Assembly: GCF_000715205.1 (NCBI RefSeq)
Contig: NZ_JOTP01000031.1
Location: forward strand, 1-32,816
DNA length: 32,816 bases
From: Bacillus zhangzhouensis
GTDB lineage: Bacteria > Bacillota > Bacilli > Bacillales > Bacillaceae
Direction of reading: 5' to 3'
The position numbers and the translations under genes are program-made. Positions 17,095 to 25,051 of this stretch are shown in pieces. Positions within the stretch are counted from its first letter, which is position 1; every line of letters starts with the position of its first letter. A model generated the notes under the pieces. The model ran no database searches, was not told the DNA's origin, and saw nothing but the letters and a program-made list of their open reading frames with translations.

Positions 17095-17108
17095 GGAGGG
17101 CCTTATCA
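17095..17108 (+). repeat. att-like direct repeat, right copy
   Basis: GGAGGGCCTTATCA, a 12-of-14 match to the rlmH 3' end copy at 15085-15098, lies just after the DUF262 stop codon. It marks the possible right end of a 2,010-base insertion. Confidence 0.4.
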
Positions 17109-17224
17109 GTAATATTTAAACCCTTTATGATGAAAAGAGTAGATTTTTAGTCGTATTCAATATCTTTTACTAAATTTGAAAGTAGCTAATAAATTATTGA
17201 CGTTAGATTGTTACGGGTATACTT

Positions 17225-17253
17225 TTGAATATAAGTATAATTTATGTTATAAC
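17225..17253 (+). promoter_or_regulatory. Promoter of the HEPN-like/zinc-ribbon gene
   Basis: TTGAAT (17225-17230) and TATAAC (17248-17253) have a 17-base spacer. This gives the downstream gene its own promoter and a leader of roughly 90 bases. The rest of 17109-17350 shows no convincing gene. Confidence 0.55.
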
Positions 17254-17350
17254 AACCTATCTTTTTATGGTGTACTAAATTTTAATAACATTTGTAGAGT
17301 GATTTATTTAACTCCACAACTTTTACTTTTAAAATTAGGGTGGGAGAGGT

Positions 17351-18364
17351 ATGTTACGTTTAGATTTGCTAGAAAACGCAATGGATTCCTTCGATGAATC
17401 AATTGCTTATTTTATTAGGGCTGAGGATAAAGGGGAATCCAGGTATTACAAATTCTCAATACTATTAATTGCTCATACTACTGAATTGATGCTAAAAGAG
17501 ATATTAAAAGAAAAAGGGCATTATCTTCTTATCTACACTGATATAGACAAAATTAACTCTAATAGATTAAGTTATGCCCATACAGTAAATTTAGAGCAAT
17601 CATTAAATAGACTAAATCTAGTAGGCATTAGCATCCCAGAATACATTGTTAAAAAAATAAGAAATTTATATAATGAGAGAAATAAAATCCAACATTTTGA
17701 AATAAAATTGAGTGAGGGGGAAGCTTCGAAGATTGTATCAGAAGGTATTGTTGCAATAAAGTATTTATTAGAAGAGGTTGTTGGAAATAATTTAAATGAT
17801 TACTTAGAAGAAGATCTGATTGAAGAAATGAATAAGATACAATCTCTATTCAATTCATATATCCAAGCGGCTAAAGATAAGATATCTGATAAAAATTCTT
17901 CTCTATTAACATATGAATTATTTCCAAATAGAATGATTAAACTTCCTTGTCCATCGTGTGGTGAAAAATACATAGTAAAAGAAGAAGGAGTTATCAAATG
18001 TTATATTTGTTCAAATGAATTTTTGAATATTAAAGATTGTATAGAGAACGATGCACATTGTTATATTTCTGATGTCTGTGAAAGAGAACTTAATAGACGG
18101 AGAAATAGTGGAAAATACCTAATAGACTATTGCAAAAGTTGTAGTACTGATAATTGTTACTACAATGAGAATAAAGATAGTTGGTTTTGTGTTACATGCT
18201 TCTATAATTATGAAAATACAGCATGTCAAAATTGTGGGAATCCTACCTTATACAAGCAAGTAGGATTTTATTATGATTTTTATCAAGATATGGAATCTGA
18301 ATTTATTTGTAGCGATTGTGCGAATCAATCCACAAAATATTTTGAGATTAGAGATTGGGAATAG
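17351..18364 (+). CDS. HEPN-like protein with three C-terminal zinc ribbons
   Basis: 337-residue protein I do not recognise by name. The N-terminal 145 residues are helical and contain NERNKIQHFE. R110 and H115 form an R-x4-H pair, the signature of HEPN ribonuclease/nucleic-acid domains, after ILLIAHTTELMLKEIL. The C-terminal 140 residues hold three four-cysteine zinc ribbons: C200/C203/C217/C220, C261/C264/C280/C283 and C292/C295/C320/C323. The likely role is an RNA-binding or RNA-cutting effector or sensor. GGGAGAGG sits just before ATG 17351. It lies in the A+T-rich accessory block beside the FRG/DUF262 pair but has its own promoter, so membership of the same system is open. Confidence 0.7.
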   Translation: MLRLDLLENAMDSFDESIAYFIRAEDKGESRYYKFSILLIAHTTELMLKEILKEKGHYLLIYTDIDKINSNRLSYAHTVNLEQSLNRLNLVGISIPEYIVKKIRNLYNERNKIQHFEIKLSEGEASKIVSEGIVAIKYLLEEVVGNNLNDYLEEDLIEEMNKIQSLFNSYIQAAKDKISDKNSSLLTYELFPNRMIKLPCPSCGEKYIVKEEGVIKCYICSNEFLNIKDCIENDAHCYISDVCERELNRRRNSGKYLIDYCKSCSTDNCYYNENKDSWFCVTCFYNYENTACQNCGNPTLYKQVGFYYDFYQDMESEFICSDCANQSTKYFEIRDWE

Positions 18365-18618
18365 TTGGTTGTTTATCCCATAATCCAAAAATCGTTCCGT
18401 AAATTATTTTTTGATAGAATTGTATTAACCAACGTTTATTTAGAAATAAAATATCAAAATTATTATTCGGACTTTTTTAACGGTTTGTAATATCGCTAAA
18501 CTCCCTATAGATTATTTAGAAAGAAGGTATCGTAGGATTAAGAAATCATTTTTAGTCATTGAAACCAACAATGGGTAATTTCTCTACAATATCATATTAA
18601 CCAATATAAGAGTCTCTA
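18365..18618 (+). other. Gap with a probable coding remnant
   Basis: No intact gene. An open stretch without a start codon (about 18450-18578) would translate to a protein-like sequence ending in IDYLERRYRRIKKSFLVIE and then TNNG. It looks like the tail of a decayed gene. No terminator for the preceding gene is evident. Confidence 0.35.
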
Positions 18619-18996
18619 TTGTTAGGTTTAAGAACTAGGAGCGAAAAGAGCAAAATAAAATTAAGGTATGAATGTTCTAATGAGATAGAAATCAGAAAAA
18701 TTTGCACATTTGTAGAAACACATTTATCGTTATCAAACCTCTCAGATGATGAAGTGGCTTGTCTACAATATATTGTGCAAGATTTATATGAACACGAAGG
18801 TATAGGATTGCCATTGATTCAAGCTGCACTTAGATCAGATGATGGAAATTTACAGTATCATGCTTTAAGTGTATTAAAAGAATGGTCTCCTTCGTATTCG
18901 CAGCAAGCGGCCACAAGAGAATTGATTGAACATATTGCTGTGAAGACAAAGGATAAGGAAGATCGAAAGTTAGCCAAATACTTATTAAAGAAATAG
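18619..18996 (+). pseudogene. Hypothetical protein fragment, HEAT-like C-terminus
   Basis: Open frame of up to 125 residues starting only at a TTG (18619) with no ribosome site before it. The second half reads like a helical-repeat protein (LPLIQAALRSDDGNLQYHALSVLKEW, here residues about 74-99), followed by a charged helical tail. The 5' part is A+T-rich like the accessory block, while the 3' part has base use closer to the core genes. I read this as the 3' remains of a longer gene truncated on the left by the accessory DNA. A small intact gene using TTG is the alternative. Family not recognised. Confidence 0.45.
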
Positions 18997-19055
18997 GATT
19001 CGGTTTACCTTCGCACTACGAGAATAAAATCTGAATATAAGAAAGCAGGCACACC

Positions 19056-19904
19056 ATGCACACAATCAAAAAAATAGGCCAAACCTTCTCCTACATCACA
19101 CCAGTATCACTCACCGACCGCCCCATCCTAGGCATGGTCGTAGGCAATAACAAAACATTAATGATCGATGCCGGTAATTCAGAAGATCATGCGAAATATT
19201 TCATCCAAAAGGCCTTAAAACAAGAGAACGCCACGCCTGATATGGTTGTCCTCACGCATTGGCATTGGGATCATATTTTTGGTCTGCCTGCGCTGCCTCA
19301 TGCGGTTTCAATCGCTTCTGCAAAGACCAGAAAGGAAATGGAGAAGCTTCTTCCATTTTCGTGGTCAGATGAGGCAATTGATGAGCGGGTAAAGGAAGGA
19401 ACGGAGATTGAGTTTTGCGCGAAGGCGATAAAAGAAGAATATAAGAATCATCGAGATATTCAGGTGGTTTTACCGGATGTGACGTTTGACCGTCGGATGG
19501 AAATTGATCTTGGCGGGGTCACTTGTGTCGTGCAACATGTTGGAGGCGATCATGCTGCGGATTCAGTCATCGTGTATGTGAAAGAAGAAAAAATCCTTTT
19601 TCTTGGTGATTGCATTTATCCGAAAATGTATGCCGAAAAAGTACATTATACGATGAAGGAAATATTGCGCATTTTAGATGAGCTAGAAGCTTTTGATGCT
19701 GATACGTATATTCCCTCACACCAAAGACCGTGGACAAAAGAGGAGTTTCGTCAGGAAGCGGACAAGCTTAGGATGATAGCGAAAAATACAGATCTTTGTG
19801 GTGGAGATAAGCAGAGAATCACGATAGAATATAAAAAATATGTGAACAGAGAACTTAAAGAAGATGAATTAGAAACGATTGCTTACTTTGTAAATGGTTA
19901 TTAA
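19056..19904 (+). CDS. MBL-fold metallo-hydrolase
   Basis: 282-residue metallo-beta-lactamase-fold protein. Metal ligands are H68, H70, D72 and H73 in LTHWHWDHIFGLP, the histidine in VGGDHAADS, D in LFLGDCIYP and H in YIPSHQRPW. The substrate cannot be told; lactonase-, thioesterase- or glyoxalase II-like activity are options. The start is ATG 19056, with a modest ribosome site (AAAGCAGG). Base composition is of the core type, so the accessory block ends before it. A strong terminator follows 20 bases after the stop. Confidence 0.85.
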   Translation: MHTIKKIGQTFSYITPVSLTDRPILGMVVGNNKTLMIDAGNSEDHAKYFIQKALKQENATPDMVVLTHWHWDHIFGLPALPHAVSIASAKTRKEMEKLLPFSWSDEAIDERVKEGTEIEFCAKAIKEEYKNHRDIQVVLPDVTFDRRMEIDLGGVTCVVQHVGGDHAADSVIVYVKEEKILFLGDCIYPKMYAEKVHYTMKEILRILDELEAFDADTYIPSHQRPWTKEEFRQEADKLRMIAKNTDLCGGDKQRITIEYKKYVNRELKEDELETIAYFVNGY

Positions 19905-19924
19905 ATGATTGCGGTAACTAAACA

Positions 19925-19969
19925 GAAAAAGTCTCATTTGAGTGATTTCCCTCAAACGAGACTTTTTTA
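19925..19969. terminator. Bidirectional terminator between the MBL gene and the tandem small genes
   Basis: AAAAAGTCTCATTTGAG pairs with CTCAAACGAGACTTTTTT with one mismatch and an eight-base loop. A on the left and T on the right make it work for both strands. Confidence 0.85.
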
Positions 19970-19972
19970 TTT

Positions 19973-20248
19973 CTATGGTAAACCTACAACATCTTCTGCA
20001 TCACGAACTGTGACAGACATGTGTTTGGCATTAATAATAATGACACAATCCCAAGTCGGTTTCATTTGCAGTTCATCATTCTCATCCACACGGATAATCC
20101 CTTTGAATTCTACAGTTTGTTCTAGAAAATCCATTTTCTTTTCTGTATCATCTTTGACTGCTGTTAAATGTTCAGGATAGTGAATCGTCCAATCATAAAA
20201 GCGGTTTTCTTCATCATTCCTCCTATTTTCACTCGTGCACATTGCCAA
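19973..20248 (-). pseudogene. Small hypothetical protein, paralogue of its neighbour, with a frame change near the start
   Basis: The open frame gives up to 91 residues. From FYDWTIHYPEHLTAV to the end it is clearly related to the next protein (shared FDWTIH-like start, EKKM, DEN-LQMKPTWDC). The only good ribosome site (AGGAGG, complement of about 20218-20223) leads to ATG 20217/20214, which reads MMKKTAF and then falls out of frame at a four-T run (complement of 20197-20200). One more T would join it to FYDWTIH, in line with the paralogue's MKNITFFDWTIH. So this is a frameshift mutation, a sequencing error in a homopolymer, or a gene started from TTG/ATG inside its neighbour. Function unknown. 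Confidence 0.6.
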
Positions 20249-20477
20249 AAACTTCTTCTGTTTGCTGAATTGTCAGTGATTTGTTAGGTGCATCAATTGT
20301 CATGATACAGTCCCAAGTCGGTTTCATTTGCAGGTTGTTGTTTTCATCTATCCAAATCACACTGTTTAATTCAATTGACGATTCTAAGATGACCATTTTC
20401 TTTTCATGATGATCTGTAATGGCAGTTAGATTTCCTTGTAAATGAATGGTCCAGTCGAAAAAAGTGATGTTTTTCAT
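20229..20477 (-). CDS. Small hypothetical protein, tandem paralogue
   Basis: 82-residue soluble, acidic protein of unknown function, predicted to be mostly beta-strands with a conserved core LQMKPTWDCIMTID shared with the downstream paralogue. I chose ATG 20477 (MKNITFFDWTIHL) because AAAGGAG lies seven bases upstream; a longer frame running back to 20636 crosses the neighbour's promoter and has no ribosome site. A minus-strand TATAAT is at 20511-20516. The 20-base downstream overlap with the paralogue's open frame suggests a recent tandem duplication. Divergent from the yxjI-like gene. Confidence 0.75.
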   Translation of the reverse strand: MKNITFFDWTIHLQGNLTAITDHHEKKMVILESSIELNSVIWIDENNNLQMKPTWDCIMTIDAPNKSLTIQQTEEVFGNVHE

Positions 20478-20557
20478 TGTTTTTCTCCTTTCATTACCTT
20501 TTGTATTACCATTATAACCCAAGTTGTTTCCGACACTGATTTTTACGCAGTCTATTT

Positions 20558-20567
20558 TTGGTATAAT
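20558..20567 (+). promoter_or_regulatory. Extended -10 promoter of the yxjI-like gene
   Basis: TTGGTATAAT has a perfect -10 hexamer (20562-20567) preceded by TGG. The -35 region is T-rich and weak. It lies about 60 bases before the ATG. Confidence 0.55.
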
Positions 20568-20627
20568 CAAATATAAGGAAAAATAGATAAAAGACTGATA
20601 AATTTTTGAACTTAATTGGAGGTACAC

Positions 20628-21134
20628 ATGAAGCAACTATATATGAAACAGAAAGTATTTAGTCTCATCGGCAGGTTTACGGTAAAGGATCAGCAGGAGA
20701 ACGATGTGTATGTGGTAGAGGGCAGCTTTATGAAGATGCCAAAGACATTCACCATTCTGAATACAGAGCGAGACGAAATCGCCGTAATTACGAAAAAGAT
20801 GTTCAGCTTTTTACCGAAGTTTTTAGTAGAAGTTGGTGGTCAAGAGGTATTGACGATCAAAAAAGAGTTTACGTTCTTTAAAGCAAAGTATTCGATTGAT
20901 GCAGCGGAGATAGAAGTGAGTGGTAACTGGTGGGATATGAATTTCCAAGTGCTGCAAAGCGGCGAAGTGATCGGTCAGGTGAAGAAGGAATGGTTTACTT
21001 GGGGGGATAGCTATAAGGTTGATATTTTGAAAGAAGAAATGGAGCCTATGATGATTGCGCTCGTTGTTGCGATTGATTGTGTAAAGGCTGATGAAGCAGC
21101 GTCTAGGTCTTCGTCGTCGACAACGACCAATTAG
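20628..21134 (+). CDS. yxjI: LURP-one-related protein (YxjI-like)
   Basis: 168-residue protein of the LURP-one-related/Tubby-like fold, like B. subtilis YxjI. It has the family opening MKQLYMKQKVFSLIGRFTVKD, then YVVEGSFMKMPKTFTI, VGGQEVLTIKKEFTFFKAKYSI, an IEVSGNWWDMNFQV segment and the C-terminal DSYKVDI. The fold is a beta-barrel around a central helix; the biological role in bacteria is unknown. GGAGG (20618-20622) precedes ATG 20628. The C-terminus ends in a low-complexity run of serines and threonines not needed for the fold. Confidence 0.82.
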   Translation: MKQLYMKQKVFSLIGRFTVKDQQENDVYVVEGSFMKMPKTFTILNTERDEIAVITKKMFSFLPKFLVEVGGQEVLTIKKEFTFFKAKYSIDAAEIEVSGNWWDMNFQVLQSGEVIGQVKKEWFTWGDSYKVDILKEEMEPMMIALVVAIDCVKADEAASRSSSSTTTN

Positions 21135-21405
21135 ATAATGAAACAGAAATTCTGACTGTCGCATGAAGATATTATCCGAGTTACTACTTTTATTCTTTAT
21201 AAAAAAGCAGTTGGTTAAAACCTTGATTGACCAAGGTTCTTCAAAGTATGCATATTCTTTAGAAAAACATTTTCAGCGTAGAGATATCCTGAAATGCTAT
21301 GTCTGAAAATAAGGTTCTCCACACACAAGGAATTAGATTTAATAATACACATTTAAAACACAAATATTTACAATATAAAGACTTTTAATAAAAAATTTAT
21401 AAGAA
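21135..21405 (+). other. Gap between the yxjI-like gene and the helicase gene
   Basis: No convincing gene. A 47-codon frame (21163-21306) starts with MKILSELLLLF but has no ribosome site and is probably chance or a remnant. The right end is very A+T-rich and runs into the helicase promoter. Confidence 0.4.
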
Positions 21406-21429
21406 TGGTATATTAAAACGAACGTTTTA
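21406..21429 (+). promoter_or_regulatory. Helicase promoter with a 7-2-7 inverted-repeat operator candidate
   Basis: An extended -10 (TGG then TATATT, 21409-21414) is directly followed by the perfect inverted repeat TAAAACG-AA-CGTTTTA (21414-21429). The repeat lies across the expected transcription start, just before the ribosome site at 21437, a typical place for a repressor site. The spacing does not fit a LexA box. Confidence 0.5.
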
Positions 21430-21447
21430 GTTAGATGGAGGATAACT

Positions 21448-24429
21448 ATGGGGATTAGTAAGACTAATGTAGAGAAAGTTTTAAGAGCATGGCATTTAAT
21501 CGAAGCTTTGTCTCCTAGTTCAGTCAATGGATTAGGAGAAACTTTAGAAAAAAAACATTTTCACCATGATGAAAAGGTACATAAAACAGAACAAGTTCTT
21601 TTTTCGGATCAACCATGGAAAGTTCACAAATTGAAAAATAACGAAAATAAGTATATTCAATTTCGATATTATATCGGATGCTTTGAGCAATATAAGCTTG
21701 TTCAGTACTTACGTGAGTTATTTCATACGTATGAAGAAATGGTTAATCGCGATCATAAAATGTTATTTAGTATGTCTTTTCAAGTAGACCATGCAGGTAA
21801 GTATATTAAAAACTCTTTATTTGTACCTGTACTAATGTATGTAATCAAGTTGTTAAAAAAACGTTCAAAAGCGACTTATGACGAATTAATGACGAAATAT
21901 AATGATTATTTACGTTTATTTGAGGAGCAAGTTGATGATTTATTAATCAATGGCGTTACCGAGAAATCTCTAGAAAAAGTAAGTAAATTGTATAATAGGT
22001 ATTTTTTACAAATAGATGATCGGACAATCCATTATGTTGAAAAGGAAATCATAGCAATAGGAAAAGAAGGCACATTCAATAACTTTAATAGCTTTTTCTT
22101 AGATGATTTAGGAGAGATTATTTCTAAAGGTGAGAATCAAACGTTACGTCAATTTATTAAAGGAGCAGATCATCACACAGATATCGATGAAAATAGAGCT
22201 TACATTGAAGACGTACTTCAGCCTAAATATTTACCTAATGGGAGATGGCCATCACCTGTCGAACACAGATTATCATTAATGCAACAAGTAGCTGTAAATC
22301 AAATAATTAATAATAGCCAGAAGATAAATTCTGTCAATGGGCCACCTGGGACAGGTAAAACAACATTGCTAAAAGATGTGTTTGCTCATCTCATTGTAGA
22401 AAGAGCTGAAAAAATGACACGTTTTAAAAATCCCGAAGAAGCTTTAAAAAAAATGAAGAAAATAGTATTAGACAATTACCCATACAATATCTATGAATTA
22501 GATGAATCGATTAAAAAATATTCAATGGTTGTGACTTCTAGTAATAATGGTGCAGTTGAGAATATCTCGAAAGACCTCCCTAAAAAGAAAGAGGTTATAC
22601 GTCAAGATGATAAAGGGAAGTTTATAGAATATGATAAGGCATATGCTTCTGAAGCAGAAGAATTGTCAATGTATCCGCTTACGGCTAAAGCTCTTCTTTC
22701 AGACAATGAAGAAACTTGGGGGTTATTCTCAGCAGCTTTAGGGAAATCAACAAATTTTACTCAATACTATAAGAATCTAGTTTCAGATGAAAACTCATTT
22801 ATAAGACAATTGGAACAAGATAAAGAGAAAGTAAATTTGTCCGAATGGAAGGCTGCGATAGAAGATTTTAATAATACTTTAAATTCAGTAGAGAAGAAAA
22901 AAGCAGAATTGCAATCAATGTCTGAGAATTTTGTGAAATATAAAGATATAGACAGCGAGCTTAGCTCTCTACATAAAGAGCAAGATAAGGTAAATCAGGA
23001 GATAATTCAACAATTAGAGAAAAGAGAATCGATTGAAAAACAAAATCAAACAGAATTAAATATTAATATTTTTCAGCGACTTTTTAATAAAAAACGAAAC
23101 AAAAAAGAAATAGAATGGCACGAAATTAATAAAATGATATATAATTTGGAAAAAAAGCGTAACATGATAAAGAAAAAAACAGATGAGTTAAAACAGAGGT
23201 CAGAAAAATTACAAAAGTCCATTGATGATAAATGCACTCATCAGGGGATGAGGATTCCAACTGATGAATATTGGGATGAAGATCAATATGAAAATAGACA
23301 GACAAACACCATATGGGTAACAGATGAATTGAATTTTGAAAGAGGACAGCTATTCTTAAAAGCAATGAAGATTCACAAATTGTTTCTATTGTTTAATCAT
23401 AGAGCAATTAAATCGAGTCTTCGATTATTAAACTTCCGTTATAAACTTGATCTCAATCAAGCTGATCATCGTATGCATTTGAAAAATGTATGGGAAATTA
23501 TACATCTAATTACACCTGTTATTAGTACTACGTTTGCTAGTTTTCCAAAGATGTATGAAGGAATTGGACAAGATTTTATTAGCTACTTGTTTATTGATGA
23601 GGCAGGGCAAGCAACGCCTCAACAAGCAGTAGGTGCTTTATGGAGGTCTGAGAAAGCAATAGTTGTTGGGGACCCCTTACAAATTGAACCAGTCGTCTCT
23701 ATTGATCGTACAATCTTAGGTGATATTAAAAGGTATTATGAAATTGATGATGAACATATAGAGTTAGGTACTTCTGTGCAAACACTAGCAGATAGGGCAA
23801 ATTCTTTTGGTACGTATAATAAGGATCTAGAGTGGATTGGTATTCCATTATGGGTTCATCGCAGATGCTTAGATCCTATGTTCACGATTTCTAATAAAAT
23901 CGCGTATGATAATAAAATGGTGTTGCCAGAAAAGGAACAAGGGCAAAGTAAATGGATTGATATTAATGGAAAAGCTATTAATAGGCAATTTGTAGAGGAA
24001 CAGGCAGAATGGATTTCTGAAGAAATTTTTAAAAAATGGGAATCTAGTTCTGAGCTGCCTAATATCTATGTGATCTCTCCTTTTACTGCTGTTAAAAATG
24101 GACTTAAAAAAAATATTAGAAATTATTTGAAGAAAAAAGGCTTACCCAAACAGGAAGTTGAAGGTTGGATAAAAAACTCAGTAGGAACTGTACATACTTT
24201 TCAAGGAAAGGAAGCTGAAATTGTTTATTTTGTAGTTGGAACAGATGAAAATAGTGATGGCGCAGCAAATTGGTCTTGTTCTAAACCTAATCTAATTAAT
24301 GTCGCAGTTACACGAGCAAAAAAAGAGTTCTATATTGTCGGTGATTATCAACGAATATCTAAAAAACAATACTATCAAGCTATTGCAGAGATTGTAGAGA
24401 AAATAGAAGTAAAAAGTTATAAAAATTAA
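21448..24429 (+). CDS. Large superfamily 1 helicase/ATPase (AAA_11/AAA_12, Upf1-like)
   Basis: 993-residue protein. The first 270 residues are an unrecognised, mostly helical N-terminal region. SF1 motifs follow: a Q-motif-like MQQVAVNQ (278-285), Walker A GPPGTGKTT (298-306), motif II FIDEAGQA with D717/E718, motif III VVGDPLQIEP, motif V TVHTFQGKEAEIV and motif VI NVAVTRAKKEF with R957. A coiled coil of about 170 residues (roughly 470-650, rich in K, E and Q) is inserted between Walker A and motif II, as in Upf1/Dna2-type helicases. No nuclease motif is evident. GGAG precedes ATG 21448. A+T-rich; flanked by remnants and not part of the conserved core order, so probably acquired. A role in phage defence or nucleic-acid processing is inferred. 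Confidence 0.85.
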   Translation: MGISKTNVEKVLRAWHLIEALSPSSVNGLGETLEKKHFHHDEKVHKTEQVLFSDQPWKVHKLKNNENKYIQFRYYIGCFEQYKLVQYLRELFHTYEEMVNRDHKMLFSMSFQVDHAGKYIKNSLFVPVLMYVIKLLKKRSKATYDELMTKYNDYLRLFEEQVDDLLINGVTEKSLEKVSKLYNRYFLQIDDRTIHYVEKEIIAIGKEGTFNNFNSFFLDDLGEIISKGENQTLRQFIKGADHHTDIDENRAYIEDVLQPKYLPNGRWPSPVEHRLSLMQQVAVNQIINNSQKINSVNGPPGTGKTTLLKDVFAHLIVERAEKMTRFKNPEEALKKMKKIVLDNYPYNIYELDESIKKYSMVVTSSNNGAVENISKDLPKKKEVIRQDDKGKFIEYDKAYASEAEELSMYPLTAKALLSDNEETWGLFSAALGKSTNFTQYYKNLVSDENSFIRQLEQDKEKVNLSEWKAAIEDFNNTLNSVEKKKAELQSMSENFVKYKDIDSELSSLHKEQDKVNQEIIQQLEKRESIEKQNQTELNINIFQRLFNKKRNKKEIEWHEINKMIYNLEKKRNMIKKKTDELKQRSEKLQKSIDDKCTHQGMRIPTDEYWDEDQYENRQTNTIWVTDELNFERGQLFLKAMKIHKLFLLFNHRAIKSSLRLLNFRYKLDLNQADHRMHLKNVWEIIHLITPVISTTFASFPKMYEGIGQDFISYLFIDEAGQATPQQAVGALWRSEKAIVVGDPLQIEPVVSIDRTILGDIKRYYEIDDEHIELGTSVQTLADRANSFGTYNKDLEWIGIPLWVHRRCLDPMFTISNKIAYDNKMVLPEKEQGQSKWIDINGKAINRQFVEEQAEWISEEIFKKWESSSELPNIYVISPFTAVKNGLKKNIRNYLKKKGLPKQEVEGWIKNSVGTVHTFQGKEAEIVYFVVGTDENSDGAANWSCSKPNLINVAVTRAKKEFYIVGDYQRISKKQYYQAIAEIVEKIEVKSYKN

Positions 24430-24435
24430 TTATTA

Positions 24436-24462
24436 AAACCTCTCAATATTTGAGAGGTTTTT
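24436..24462 (+). terminator. Terminator after the helicase gene
   Basis: The perfect 11-pair stem AAACCTCTCAA/TTGAGAGGTTT with a three-base loop runs into TT, seven bases after the stop codon. Confidence 0.9.
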
Positions 24463-24559
24463 GTTAGACATGGAAGAGAAACAATTCAAGTTTGATGTAT
24501 TTATGTAAGCACTTATCTTTTTCCTTTAATATTGCATCAAATAAGCTATAACAAAGTAA

Positions 24560-24975
24560 CTAGGAGGAGTTTTATAACCTAACCCGCATATTAAGACTAA
24601 GAGACGCAGAAGTATGGGAATTGTATTTCTCGACAAATAAGACATGATGATTTATTTCGCAATTGCAGATTTAAATAGAAAAGCAACGATTAATGCTAAT
24701 CCTTTAGTGATCGAACTTGATGAAAAAGATAATTACATTTCCATTGATGTGCATAGTGTTGTAGACCTAAAAAACGTTAGAAGAAGATGAATTTGATGAT
24801 TTTCTCAGCTCATATGCACGATTTTCACAATGCTCATGTTTTTATTAAAATTCATGGTTATTGACAAAATGGGTTTAACTAATTTCAGTTAGAGGAAGAT
24901 GAAGATTTGCAAGGCGAAGAAGAACAGCCAGAAACGTTTTAACGGTTATACAAAAATGCTTTCAATTGGTGGAAA
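24560..24975 (+). pseudogene. Decayed gene remnants between the helicase and the LysR gene
   Basis: Three neighbouring frames look like real protein but none is intact. Frame one (about 24567-24643), after AGGAGGAG and with no start codon, reads YNLTRILRLRDAEVWELYF. Frame two (ATG 24644) gives 48 residues starting MMIYFAIADLNRK, through LVIELDEKDNYISIDVHS, and runs out at AAAAAACG. With one A fewer it continues as KTLEEDEFDDFL. A further acidic tail (LEEDEDLQGEEEQPETF, stop near 24943) follows. I read this as one or two genes broken by homopolymer slips and base changes. The family is not recognised. No intact gene lies in 24463-25051. Confidence 0.5.
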
Positions 24976-25051
24976 GCTATTTAAATCGAAAAAGCTTAGA
25001 ACTCTCTAACAGTAGGTTAGATTTTGCCAAGATCTAAAATGAGCTTGTGAG

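Noticed and set aside
17176..17397. 73-codon frame between DUF262 and the HEPN-like gene
   Set aside because: TTG start without a ribosome site. It contains the likely promoter of the next gene and overlaps it out of frame.
21415..21433. LexA (SOS) box at the helicase promoter
   Set aside because: CGAAC is present but there is no GTTCG at the required four-base spacing; the real symmetry is TAAAACG/CGTTTTA.
15106..24429. CRISPR array or IS element in the accessory region
   Set aside because: I found no regular repeat-spacer pattern, transposase or serine/tyrosine recombinase reading frame.
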